Of a DNA stretch of 48,549 nucleotides, positions 1-8,098 are shown piece by piece (positions within the stretch are counted from its first letter, which is position 1; each line of letters opens with the position of its first letter). Origin of the DNA: Acidobacteriota bacterium (lineage in GTDB: Bacteria > Acidobacteriota > Terriglobia > Terriglobales > SCQP01); contig JAKASR010000028.1 of the NCBI GenBank assembly GCA_021818955.1, positions 1-48,549 on the forward strand, written 5' to 3'. The notes beneath the pieces were generated by a model. That model was not told the origin of the DNA. It saw nothing but the letters and a program-made list of their open reading frames with translations, and made no database searches. The position numbers and the translations under genes are program-made.

Positions 1-127
1 TCGCGGCTACGCCAACCTCCGCTATCTGTTGCTCAAAGCGCAGCGCATGGCAACCACGCGTACCCAATTCCTCGTTCTTCGGAAAGCCGCCTAAAATGCC
101 TACTTTGTCAGATTCTTGCGTAGAACC
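1..127 (+). mobile_element. 3' end of an insertion sequence (ISL3-like), truncated by the window edge
   Basis: This stretch holds the end of a probable transposase followed by a terminal inverted repeat at about 98-127. Read on the minus strand, the repeat begins GGTTCTACGC and contains GAATCTG followed by AAAG. A related repeat with GCAGGAATCTG and AAAG lies at 48423-48449, in front of a transposase-like N-terminus at the other end of the window. Seeing both ends of one element type supports a partial IS copy here. The family name is from memory of acidobacterial ISL3 transposases and has not been searched. Confidence 0.5.
2..94 (+). CDS. Transposase C-terminal fragment (partial)
   Basis: Thirty codons are open from the window edge to a TAA at 92-94. 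The visible residues contain RGYANLRYLLLKAQ and end LRKAA. This resembles the C-terminus of ISL3-type transposases known from acidobacteria, but that is recall and not a database result. The rest of the gene is outside the window. The inverted repeat that begins 4 bp after the stop fits the tight spacing of an IS end. The fragment alone cannot show whether the full copy is intact. Confidence 0.4.
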   Translation, partial: RGYANLRYLLLKAQRMATTRTQFLVLRKAA

Positions 128-384
128 CAAAACTTATAGCCCATGATTATTCAGCTATTAACCGGCGACTAACAATTTGTAACTATTAACTTATTTTAAT
201 GAGAATCGAGACAGCCTGCTATTTCCATTTTTATCGAGCGCATGTGTTAATCCTTTTATTCTCTTCGGTTTGCACATTGCAAAAACTCGTCCATTCGTCA
301 TGTCGTGTCTCATGGCTTCCGCTTGCTTTCCTTGTCCGCCTTCCTTCAGCCGCCGGCTGGCAGATGATGGCTGGTCGCGAGGTT
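95..384. other. Intergenic, AT-richer than the rest; no gene seen
   Basis: Positions about 100-300 are visibly AT-richer than the rest of the window, with runs such as TAACTATTAACTTATTTTAATG. This is consistent with DNA next to a mobile element. The first part is the IS inverted repeat and the remainder is the downstream region of the minus-strand gene ending at 385. Open frames across it on both strands are shadows without ribosome binding sites. No convincing terminator was seen. Confidence 0.6.
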
Positions 385-1134
385 TTAGGGGAACGGCGGC
401 TGTGTCGGCTGCGGGAATTGCGATTGCATCTGGTGCATATGGTGAATGGCGACGAGGGTGAGAATGATGCCGGCGGCCACGGTTGCCGCCAGCAAAATGA
501 TCCCGCCCAAATCTTTGCGCGGGCGGTACACCGGCCGCCGTTCCGCCGCCGGCAGTTGTTGGTCCAGGCGTTCAAGCCGCGCCATCAGCCGGCCCATGGC
601 GCGGTTGAAATTTTTATCGCGGTTCGATTGCAGCAGGGCGTTGCGCACCGGCTCGATCAGGCTCCAGAGCACGATGCGGGTGTGTATATCGCGGATCACC
701 AGCTTCAGCCGCGGCAAAAACTGCGGCCCGGTGCTGTTGCCGTTGGTGACATCGGAGCCTACCGCCGGGCAGGCAAAGCTGATCTCGAAATTCAGCGTGG
801 CCGCGTTCGGCGTGCTGGAGAGTTGATATTTCCCCCATTGCCGCATGGCGCGATAAAACCCGCGGTAGGCGCGGTCGGGCCCCACAAACCATGCGCATTG
901 CACCCCGGCATTGGAAATGAACACCCGCCGCGCAGTGAGAATCTGGCGCGGAATCGGGATCGAGCCTGGAGACTCGCTCGGCGGCGGCGAAGCCGCCGCG
1001 CCGGCTGCCGGCGTACCGGCTGCCGGCGGAGCATTTGGCGTTGCGGCTTGCTGTCCGCCGGCCGGCAACGGCGCCGTGGCGGCCCAGACGGCGGCGCAGA
1101 GCAGGTGAGCCGTTAGGCAACGCATCATGCGCAT
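385..1134 (-). CDS. Unknown secreted or periplasmic protein with a C-terminal membrane anchor
   Basis: The 249-residue protein matches no family I recognise. It starts with a signal-like segment (MRMMRCLTAHLLCAAVW), then an alanine/proline-rich linker at about residues 25-55. A globular core of about 140 residues follows, with a motif around CAWFVGPDRAYRGFY. Near residues 210-235 a hydrophobic helix (LLAATVAAGIILTLVAI) is followed by a His/Gln/Pro tail. The start at 1134 is set by a strong Shine-Dalgarno (AAGGAGG at 1139-1145, 4 nt spacer). An upstream ATG at 1200 has no such site. The layout suggests export with the C-terminus fixed in the inner membrane; this is inference. No neighbour gives a functional hint. 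Confidence 0.75.
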   Translation of the reverse strand: MRMMRCLTAHLLCAAVWAATAPLPAGGQQAATPNAPPAAGTPAAGAAASPPPSESPGSIPIPRQILTARRVFISNAGVQCAWFVGPDRAYRGFYRAMRQWGKYQLSSTPNAATLNFEISFACPAVGSDVTNGNSTGPQFLPRLKLVIRDIHTRIVLWSLIEPVRNALLQSNRDKNFNRAMGRLMARLERLDQQLPAAERRPVYRPRKDLGGIILLAATVAAGIILTLVAIHHMHQMQSQFPQPTQPPFP

Positions 1135-1138
1135 ATCG

Positions 1139-1145
1139 CCTCCTT
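1139..1145 (-). promoter_or_regulatory. Shine-Dalgarno deciding the start of the 385-1134 gene
   Basis: The minus strand reads AAGGAGG here, 4 nt before the ATG at 1134. It is a near-perfect anti-16S match and rules in favour of the shorter form of the protein. Confidence 0.8.
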
Positions 1146-1156
1146 GCGGCCGCGAG

Positions 1157-1186
1157 CCTAAAAGTAAAAGCGGCCGAGCCGCTAAA
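1157..1186. repeat. Dispersed palindromic repeat R1, copy 1
   Basis: This 30-bp segment is identical at 29 of 30 positions to 28721-28750, counted by eye. Its last 24 bases resemble 12121-12144. The core AGCGGC-CGA-GCCGCT can fold as a 6-bp stem with a 3-nt loop. It lies 22 bp upstream of the start of the minus-strand gene, in the gap shared with yacG. Confidence 0.75.
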
Positions 1187-1348
1187 TCTGCCGCTTGCAT
1201 TCATCCCAGCACGCCGAAGTTTAAATTTCGCTGAATGCCGGAAAATTCCACGAAAGTGCCTGGGTGCGCTGAATTCTTGAAACGTAAAGCCTTAACGGCC
1301 GGGCCGCCTATTTACTGGCGGCTGATAGCTGCTAGCTTTATATAAGCC

Positions 1349-1567
1349 ATGCGCCGACGCTGGAAATGTCCGATTTGCCAAAAGCCGGTGCAGCCGCGGG
1401 AGCCCGAGTTTCCCTTTTGCAGCCGGCGCTGCCGGGTGATCGATCTGGGACGCTGGGCCAGCGGCGGCTACGTCGTCTCCACCCCCCTCACCGATCCGGA
1501 AGCCTTCGGCGCGGGCGAATCCAGGCCGGACGATGCGGCGGAAGAGAAAAGGAAAAAGCGAGAATAG
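1349..1567 (+). CDS. yacG: DNA gyrase inhibitor YacG, zinc-ribbon protein
   Basis: The 72-residue protein has the YacG zinc site: C7-x2-C10 and C24-x3-C28, followed by the conserved [11 protein letters not shown] segment. In this family the four cysteines bind zinc and the protein binds GyrB and reduces gyrase-DNA contact. Family members are usually 60-70 residues, so the length fits. The C-terminus is acidic and then basic (EEKRKKRE). The ATG at 1349 has no Shine-Dalgarno; a TTATAT/TATATA stretch sits 4-6 nt upstream, so leaderless initiation is possible. The gene stands alone and converges on the ADOP permease gene, with 21 bp between the stops. Confidence 0.92.
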   Translation: MRRRWKCPICQKPVQPREPEFPFCSRRCRVIDLGRWASGGYVVSTPLTDPEAFGAGESRPDDAAEEKRKKRE

Positions 1568-1588
1568 AATCGCGAAGCAGCTTCCCGT

Positions 1589-4408
1589 TCACTCCGAGCG
1601 CAGCGATTGCCACGGATCCAGCCCGGCGGCGCGGCGCGCCGGCAACCAACAGGCGAAACCGGCGAGTACCAGAAAGAGCAGTCCCACCGCCGCCAGCGTT
1701 ACCGGATCGTTGGGCTTGAGCCCATAGAGTCGCGAGGTGATATAGCGGGTCAAGGCTAGCGCGGCGCCCAGTCCGGCGGCAATGCCGGCCAGCGCCAGCA
1801 GCAGCCCGCGTCCGATAATCATGCGCTCGACGTGCGGTTTGGCCGCCCCCAGCGCCATGCGTATGCCGATCTCCCGCCGCCGGCGCGCGACCTCGTAGGC
1901 CAGCAGGCCGTAGAGTCCCAGGTACGCCAGCGCCATCACCAGCAGCGCGAATAGGCCAATCAAGCCGCCGATCAGGCGTTCCTGGTAAATGCTGCGGGCG
2001 ATGATCCGATGTTCCGTGCGCAAATATACGATTGGCGCTTCCGGCGCCACTTGTTTTGTCAGCGCTCGAATCGACGGCATCATCGCCGTCGCTGAGCCGC
2101 GGGTGCGCATGGCAAAAGCGAAATTAGCGAGCTTTTCGGGAAAGTATATCGTCGGTTGCATCTCGTCGCGCAACGACGAGACCAAGCTATTGCCCACTAC
2201 CCCGACGATCTCGCGCGGCGCATGCTTGCTGTCTTGCCACAAGCGCGCGCCTAGCGGGTTAATGCCATGCAGATACTTTTGCGCGAAGGCTTGATTGACG
2301 ATGGCCACCGGTTGCGCCGGAGGGCTATCGGGCGGTGCGAATTCGTGCCAGCGAAAGCGGCGTCCGGCCAATAGCGGAATGCCCAATGTGGCAAAGTATT
2401 TGGGGCCTATTTGCTGGAGGATGGCATCGCCCGCTGATTTTGCGTGTTTGCCCAGGGGTGGATGTAGATAGAAACTCCCGCTGGATAAGCTGCCATTGAG
2501 CGGCACATAACTGACATAGCTGGCGTAAGCCATGCCCGGCAGGGCCGCCAGGCGGCGGCGCAGCTCCGACGCCGTCTGCCAGGCCGGCATGGCGGCGCTG
2601 GAGTTTTTGGAAGATGGTGCCGGCATGGAAGCGTTAGCGTTGTCGATATCGGGAAATTGCAATCGCATGAAGAGCAGATGATTGGGTTGGAAGCCGATGT
2701 TGCGGGTTTCAAGATTCAGTAGTGAGCGCGCCAGCAGCCCGGCGCCGGCAAGCATTAGCACCGCTAGCCCCGCCTGCGCCACCACCAGCAGGTTGCCCGC
2801 GCTCCAGCCGCGGCCTAACGCCCGTTGTTCCGGGTTTTCTTTCAGCGCCGGCGCTATCGCGAACCCGGTCGCGCCCCAGGCCGGCGCCAGGCCGGAAAGT
2901 ATCGCCGCAAGCAGCGTTATCGCCAGCGTGAAGCCCAGCACGCGTAGATCGGGGATGAGATTGAGATTGAGAGCGAAGAATCCGCCGTGGCTGATGAAAT
3001 TCGCCAGCCGCGCCGCGCCGGCATAAGCTAGGCCCACGCCCAGCGCCGCCCCCAGCAACGCTAGCAGCAGACTCTCGGTCAGCAGTTGGCGCAGGATGCG
3101 CCGCCGCCGCGCTCCCAGCGCCAGCCGCATGGCGATTTCGCGCTGCCGTGCGCTGGCCCGCGCCAGGCTGAGCCCGGCGATGTTGGCGCAAGCAATCAGT
3201 AGCACTAGGCCGACCGCGCCCAGCAGCAAGTAGAGGGTGGAAGAGAATTGCCTTGCTAAGAGCCGCAAGCCATGCGCCGCGCTGGTCAGCCGCAATTGCG
3301 GATGATCGCCCGGCTTGAAATTCGGGTGCGCGCCGGTGGTGGTTGCTTGTTGAAAGAGCACGCTGCCGGCCGCCTGCGCCTGCGCCCGCGAAACTCCCGG
3401 CCGCAGCCGTCCCAACAGCTCCAACCCGAACATCTGGTTGCTGGACTGAAACGCTGCATCCTTCGGCGTGATATGGGATAAAAGATTTTGGTCGGCCAGC
3501 GGTAACCAAATGTTTTCATCGAAGCCTAAGTGCAAGCCGTGAAAGCCGCGTGGGGCGACGCCGATGATCGTGACCGGATAGGCATCAACATGAATCTCGC
3601 GCCCGATGATTTTTGGGTTGGCATTGAAACGGCTGCGCCAATAATCGTTGGCCAACACCGCCACCGGTGCGGCCCCGGGACGGTTGTCGGCGGGCCCGAA
3701 AAAGCGGCCCAGCGCCGGCGTCAGGCCCAAGGTCGAGAAAAATTCGCCGGTATCATACCTTCCCCAGGCCAGCCCGGCGCCGCCGCCCGTTTGGACATTG
3801 AACTGCTGCATGCCGTCGGTGGCGAAAACGCCGCTGAAGTCGCGGTGATCGCGCCGGAATCTCCGGTATATCGGGTAACTGAAACTACAGGCTTTGACCG
3901 GCCGAACCGTCGAGGTTCGGAACATGCAATCGCCATAGCTGCTGAACCCTCCATGGAAGAGGAACCCATTGGCTTGCCAGTTGAAAAACACCAGCCGTCC
4001 CGGTTGCGGCACCGGCAGCGGTCGCAGCATGACCGCGTTAAGCAGGCTGAAGATGGCGGTATTGGCCCCGATCGCCAGCGCCAGCGTGAGAATGGCGGCC
4101 GCGGCAAAGCCGGGATTGCGGCGCAACTGGCGCCAGCCGTAGCGCAGATCCTGGCCCAGGCTGGCCAGCCATTCCAGTCCCCAGATCTCGCGGCTGCGTT
4201 CGCGCAGCAGCAGTGGGTTGCCGAAGGCGCGATGTGCGGCGGCGCGGGCTTCGGCTTCGTCCAGCCCGGCCTCGCCCCTAGCCGGCTGGCGCAGCGCCTT
4301 GGCTTTCAGCTCCAGGTGCAGCTCCATTTCCTCGCGTAGCTCGCGGTCGAGCCGTTCGCGATGGAATAGCAAAGCCAGGCGGCGAAAAGTTTGTGACAGC
4401 CAATCCAT
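1589..4408 (-). CDS. ADOP-family ABC transporter permease (MacB/FtsX type)
   Basis: The 939-residue protein is the giant acidobacterial permease type. Residues 1-75 form the charged helical prefix (DRELREEMELHLELK). A first membrane helix at about 101-122 contains LTLALAIGANTAIF. A MacB-like periplasmic domain follows, then three helices, a second periplasmic domain with a conserved VPLNGS segment, and a final FtsX three-helix bundle with RRREIGIRMALGA. MacB-type permeases transmit force to the periplasm for efflux or envelope work and need a separate ATPase, which is not in this window. The start at 4408 has a Shine-Dalgarno (GAGGTGA) 12 bp after the padR stop, so the two genes form an operon. 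The substrate is unknown. Confidence 0.9.
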   Translation of the reverse strand: MDWLSQTFRRLALLFHRERLDRELREEMELHLELKAKALRQPARGEAGLDEAEARAAAHRAFGNPLLLRERSREIWGLEWLASLGQDLRYGWRQLRRNPGFAAAAILTLALAIGANTAIFSLLNAVMLRPLPVPQPGRLVFFNWQANGFLFHGGFSSYGDCMFRTSTVRPVKACSFSYPIYRRFRRDHRDFSGVFATDGMQQFNVQTGGGAGLAWGRYDTGEFFSTLGLTPALGRFFGPADNRPGAAPVAVLANDYWRSRFNANPKIIGREIHVDAYPVTIIGVAPRGFHGLHLGFDENIWLPLADQNLLSHITPKDAAFQSSNQMFGLELLGRLRPGVSRAQAQAAGSVLFQQATTTGAHPNFKPGDHPQLRLTSAAHGLRLLARQFSSTLYLLLGAVGLVLLIACANIAGLSLARASARQREIAMRLALGARRRRILRQLLTESLLLALLGAALGVGLAYAGAARLANFISHGGFFALNLNLIPDLRVLGFTLAITLLAAILSGLAPAWGATGFAIAPALKENPEQRALGRGWSAGNLLVVAQAGLAVLMLAGAGLLARSLLNLETRNIGFQPNHLLFMRLQFPDIDNANASMPAPSSKNSSAAMPAWQTASELRRRLAALPGMAYASYVSYVPLNGSLSSGSFYLHPPLGKHAKSAGDAILQQIGPKYFATLGIPLLAGRRFRWHEFAPPDSPPAQPVAIVNQAFAQKYLHGINPLGARLWQDSKHAPREIVGVVGNSLVSSLRDEMQPTIYFPEKLANFAFAMRTRGSATAMMPSIRALTKQVAPEAPIVYLRTEHRIIARSIYQERLIGGLIGLFALLVMALAYLGLYGLLAYEVARRRREIGIRMALGAAKPHVERMIIGRGLLLALAGIAAGLGAALALTRYITSRLYGLKPNDPVTLAAVGLLFLVLAGFACWLPARRAAGLDPWQSLRSE

Positions 4409-4420
4409 ATTTCACCTCGC

Positions 4421-4747
4421 TTAGGCCGGCTCGATCACCTGCCGGATCGCGGTCACCGTGCGCTCGAATTCCTCCAGCTCCAGGCTTAGTTGCTTTTTGC
4501 CCGCGGTGGTAAGGCGGTAATAGCGCGCGCGCCGGTTATTTTTCGAAACTCGCCACTCGCCCGCGATCCAGCCCTTCAGCAGCATGCGCTGTAGGGCGGG
4601 GTAGAGCGAGCCTTCCTCCACCTGCAAGACCTCGGAGGAAAGTTGGGCGATGCGCTGCGCGATGCCGTAGCCGTGTTGCGGCCCCGATTGCAAAGTTTTC
4701 AGGATTAGCAGATGCAGCGTGCCGGGCGGAATTTCGGTGCGGGCCAT
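4421..4747 (-). CDS. PadR-family transcriptional regulator
   Basis: The 108-residue protein is a complete PadR winged-helix regulator. It has GTLHLLILKTL in the first helix, HGYGIAQRI, the wing-proximal segment EEGSLYPALQRM, and a basic wing KNNRRARYYRLT. The short C-terminal helix is the expected dimerisation arm. PadR proteins are usually repressors of the operon they head. Here it is the first gene of a two-gene operon with the ADOP permease, 12 bp apart. A perfect 23-bp palindrome lies 13 bp upstream of its ATG and is the obvious candidate operator, so autorepression is likely. No effector can be read from the sequence. Confidence 0.95.
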   Translation of the reverse strand: MARTEIPPGTLHLLILKTLQSGPQHGYGIAQRIAQLSSEVLQVEEGSLYPALQRMLLKGWIAGEWRVSKNNRRARYYRLTTAGKKQLSLELEEFERTVTAIRQVIEPA

Positions 4748-4760
4748 CGACGGCTTTCCC

Positions 4761-4783
4761 CTTCCATAGACTGTCTATGGAAG
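4761..4783. promoter_or_regulatory. Perfect palindrome, candidate PadR operator
   Basis: Two 11-bp arms, CTTCCATAGAC and GTCTATGGAAG, are separated by one T and are exact reverse complements. The site is 13 bp upstream of the padR ATG and its GGAAG end runs into the weak ribosome binding region. Binding there would block the padR-ADOP operon directly. The assignment to PadR is inference from position and symmetry. Confidence 0.75.
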
Positions 4784-4979
4784 GAACTATGCGGCAACGG
4801 GAACAGGCAGTCAAGCCGAAAAAGTGATGAGGTTAAAATGTGGGTTGGTATACCCCGGTGTCGGTAAGATTTGAAAAGTCAGTAAAAAGCCTGAAAATCA
4901 GCATTTGCGAACCGAAAATTTCAAGCGGGCGTGCTAAACTGGCTTGTTTTTCCACTCAAAAACTTTCCGGGTGTGCCCC

Positions 4980-6917
4980 ATGAAAATCCGCGCCGCTTGC
5001 GTTGCAATCTTCTCGAGCCTGCTTTCGCTGGCTGCTTCCGGGCAGTATTACCGTGGCACGTACATTCCGCAATATGCCTATCCCATCCAGGCGGCGGCGT
5101 CGCTGGCGCCGGAATCGCATCCGGCGGTGCTCCAGGTGGACGCCAGCCAGGCTTGGCGCGGGCTGCTGTTCGTCACTGAAACGATTCCGGTGAAGCCGGG
5201 GGCCACTAATACGCTGGTCTATCCCAAGTGGGTGCCGGGCGAGCATGGGCCCACCGGACCGATTGACGAGCTGGCCGGCTTGCGCTTCACGGCCGGCGGC
5301 CGCGCCCTGCCGTTTCACCGCGACAGCGCGCGCATGTACGCCTTTCATGTCGCCGTGCCCGCCGGCGCAAGCAAAATCACGGCGCATTTCATTGCCATCA
5401 TGAACGAGGCCGGCGATACCATGGCCACCCACACGATTGCCATCCTTAACTGGAACCGGGCGCTGCTTTACCAGGACGGGGTGGATTCCCACACCTGGTT
5501 CATTCGCCCGTCGATCACGCTGCCGGCGGGCTGGCAGTACGGCACCGCGTTGAATGAAAGCGGGCCGACTGCGGGCGCGACCGCGCATTTCCGCACCATC
5601 AGCCTGGCCATGCTGGTGGATTCCCCGCTGGATATGGGCCGCTACGTCCGCAAATGGCAGCTCGGCGAGATCGGCGGCGCGGCGGTCTATATGGACGTTT
5701 TCGCCGGCCAGCCCAAAGATCTCGATGTGCCCGCCGACGTGCTGGCCGCCTACAAGCGCATTCCCGCCGAAGCCGCCACGCTCTACGGCTCTCATCACTT
5801 CGCCAATTACCACGCCCTGCTGACCTTGAGCAATGCCATTGGCTTCCAGGGCATTGAGCATCATCAGTCCAGCGACGACCGCGCACCGGCCAGCTTTTTA
5901 ACCAACAAGAGCCTGGAATTGATCGGCGGCGATCTGATCACGCACGAGTTTTCGCATTCCTGGAACGGCAAGTACCGCCGCCCCGCCGACCTCGCTACCC
6001 CCAACTTCCAGGTCCCCATGCGCACCGACTTGCTCTGGGTTTACGAGGGCATGAACCAATACCTCGGCGACCTGCTCTCGTTCCGCGCCGGCATCCGCGA
6101 TCCGAAAGATTATCCGGAATATCTGGCGCAGTTGTATGCGCAGCTCGCTACCGAGCCGGGACGCAAAACCACGCCCTTGATCGCCACCACCACCGCCGCG
6201 CCTTTTCTCTATCAGGCGCGCAACGCCTATTCTTCGATCAGCCGCAACTCGGGCGATTTTTACGACGAAGGCGAGCTGGTCTGGCTCGATGTGGATACCC
6301 TCATCCGCCAGCTTACCCATGACCAAAAATCGCTCGCGACCTTTCTCCATCTCTATTCCGCGCCGGCCGCGACCGGACCGATCACCAAAACCTATACCCT
6401 CGCCGATATCGAGCGCCTGCTTAACCAGGTCGTGCCGTATGACTGGCACGGCTTCTTCCAGCGGCACATTTACCGCATCTCGCCGCTGCCGCCCACGGCG
6501 GAACTGGCGCGCGCCGGCTGGAAGCTGGTCTATAACGCGCAGCCGAATAAATTTCTGGCCGCGCGGGCGGGACGCCTGCGCGGCGGCGTAATCGCCTGGT
6601 ACGATCTGGGCTTCAATGTGGATGGCCGCGGCGTGATCGGCTCGCTGCGCCAAGGCTCGCCGGCCTGGAACGCCGGATTAGCCGAAGGCGATCGCATCGC
6701 CGCCGTCAACGACCACCAGTTCAGCGGCGCCCAACTGACCTACGCCATCACCCAGGCGCTGCATAATCCCCAGCCGATCGTATTGCGGGTGGTGGGCTCG
6801 GGTTGGTTCCAGAAGGTCGAGATCGACTACCACGGCGGGGTGCGCTATCCGCATCTGCAGCGGCTGCCGGGCGTCCCCGATATGCTGGCGCGCATCATGG
6901 CCGCGCATGGAAAATAG
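4980..6917 (+). CDS. Secreted M61-family metallopeptidase with PDZ domain
   Basis: The 645-residue protein begins with a signal peptide (MKIRAACVAIFSSLLSLAASG, shown in part). It has an N-terminal beta domain, then a thermolysin-like catalytic domain. The zinc site is HEFSH (H322, E323, H326), followed by WNGKYRRP and the third ligand region VYEGMNQYLG (E356). A PDZ domain at about residues 540-620 contains GSPAWNAGLAEGDRI. This order is that of M61 glycyl aminopeptidases, which trim Gly/Ala from peptide N-termini. I chose the ATG at 4980 because it opens the signal peptide; a start at 4944 would add 12 residues ahead of it. Its promoter region is shared with padR, but no link is evident. Confidence 0.92.
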   Translation: MKIRAACVAIFSSLLSLAASGQYYRGTYIPQYAYPIQAAASLAPESHPAVLQVDASQAWRGLLFVTETIPVKPGATNTLVYPKWVPGEHGPTGPIDELAGLRFTAGGRALPFHRDSARMYAFHVAVPAGASKITAHFIAIMNEAGDTMATHTIAILNWNRALLYQDGVDSHTWFIRPSITLPAGWQYGTALNESGPTAGATAHFRTISLAMLVDSPLDMGRYVRKWQLGEIGGAAVYMDVFAGQPKDLDVPADVLAAYKRIPAEAATLYGSHHFANYHALLTLSNAIGFQGIEHHQSSDDRAPASFLTNKSLELIGGDLITHEFSHSWNGKYRRPADLATPNFQVPMRTDLLWVYEGMNQYLGDLLSFRAGIRDPKDYPEYLAQLYAQLATEPGRKTTPLIATTTAAPFLYQARNAYSSISRNSGDFYDEGELVWLDVDTLIRQLTHDQKSLATFLHLYSAPAATGPITKTYTLADIERLLNQVVPYDWHGFFQRHIYRISPLPPTAELARAGWKLVYNAQPNKFLAARAGRLRGGVIAWYDLGFNVDGRGVIGSLRQGSPAWNAGLAEGDRIAAVNDHQFSGAQLTYAITQALHNPQPIVLRVVGSGWFQKVEIDYHGGVRYPHLQRLPGVPDMLARIMAAHGK

Positions 6918-6952
6918 CTAATACGCGTCGGGCGGCAGTTTTCGTCCCAGGC

Positions 6953-7003
6953 AATTTCGCCGAAATTGTGCTTGAAGTCCGCTCAATTTCGAAGCAATTG
7001 CCT
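6953..7003. repeat. Inverted-repeat structure R3, copy 1
   Basis: Outer arms AGGCAATT and AATTGCCT enclose two smaller palindromes built on CAATTTCG/CGAAATTG and CAATTTCGAAGCAATTG. The segment 6984-7002 matches 28684-28702 at 18 of 19 positions. It lies between the converging M61 and M50 genes. There is no T-tract on either strand, so an ordinary intrinsic terminator is not supported. Confidence 0.6.
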
Positions 7004-7041
7004 CAAGCCCTGCCCGCGAGCCGGCGCCGCGCCGCACTTTT

Positions 7042-7953
7042 TCAGCGCACTACCAGCGCGGGAGCGACCCACTCGCCGAAAGCATGGGCGCGGCCGCAAT
7101 CGGTACAGCGAATGCGCGCTTGATCGAAACGCGCGCCGCAGTGCGGGCAGGCGGCGGCGGAACGGAATCCGTCGAACGCCTGGCCGCATCCTCCGCATTG
7201 CCAGAACTCGCCCGCCAGCGGCGCGCTGCGGCACCAGGGACAGGCGAAGTCGGCATGGCGCGGGAGTTTGGAGCGCCGCCACAGCTCCAGCGCATGCCGC
7301 AGCCCGCCCCAGCAGTTCAGCAGGATAAACACCGCGATCGCGCCTAGCCAGATGTCGTGCGCCTGCAAGGCCAGTACGAAAAACGCGGCGACGCCGATGA
7401 AGCCGATCGCCGAGGCCACCATCAGGCTGCGGGCGCGGCCCAGCACAAACCACAGCAGCGAACGCAAAATCTGCCCGCCATCGAGCGGATAGACGGGAAG
7501 AATATTGAAGATCAGCAGGCCAAGATTGATCCAATAGACGGCATGCAGCAGTTGAATCAGGTTGGCATTGCCCGCGGCCAGCGTGGGCGCCAGCGAGGAG
7601 AGGATCGCCAGCACCGGGAAGAGAGCGACATTGACCAGCGGGCCGGCGGCTATGCTCCAGAGCATCGCCGCGGCGGTGGGCGGCGGATCTACATAGGCGA
7701 CGCCCCCCAGCGGCCAGAGCACGATCCGGTCGGCCGTGCCGCCCACCGAGCGGCAGGCGAGCGAGTGGCCGTACTCGTGCATGGTGATGATGAAAAATAA
7801 AGCCAGGAATTCCAGAGCGTTCCAGAGGATCGAGGTGTAGACGTGCGAGCGGGCTTGAATCTCGATGAACGCTACGATCAGCCAGGACCAGTGCAAATAA
7901 ACGTCAATGCCGAAAAGTCTGAACAGATGCCAGGAAGAGCTGCGTAAAGACAT
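7042..7953 (-). CDS. M50 site-2-type membrane metalloprotease with C-terminal zinc ribbons
   Basis: The 303-residue protein has the M50 zinc site HEYGH (59-63) in a hydrophobic helix. The second site, NILPVYPLDGGQ, lies in a later helix and supplies the aspartate ligand. These proteases cut membrane-embedded substrates. The last 65 residues are unusual: four CxxC pairs (CPWC, CGGC, CPHC, CTDC) that would form two zinc ribbons on the cytosolic side. I chose ATG 7953; a TTG at 7980 is possible, and neither has a clear Shine-Dalgarno. The gene converges with the M61 peptidase. The usual rhomboid or PDZ partner genes are not adjacent. Confidence 0.88.
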   Translation of the reverse strand: MSLRSSSWHLFRLFGIDVYLHWSWLIVAFIEIQARSHVYTSILWNALEFLALFFIITMHEYGHSLACRSVGGTADRIVLWPLGGVAYVDPPPTAAAMLWSIAAGPLVNVALFPVLAILSSLAPTLAAGNANLIQLLHAVYWINLGLLIFNILPVYPLDGGQILRSLLWFVLGRARSLMVASAIGFIGVAAFFVLALQAHDIWLGAIAVFILLNCWGGLRHALELWRRSKLPRHADFACPWCRSAPLAGEFWQCGGCGQAFDGFRSAAACPHCGARFDQARIRCTDCGRAHAFGEWVAPALVVR

Positions 7954-8098
7954 GGATTTATACAATTGTAAGCTTTTCAACCCCGGCTCAAGGCCTGTCC
8001 GCCTGGTGGCAATGGTCCAGCTTGCATCTTGTTTTCAGCATCTAACCTGAATTCCGAAACGCGTTGGCGTCGAACGTCACCCTAATTCGATCGTATCC

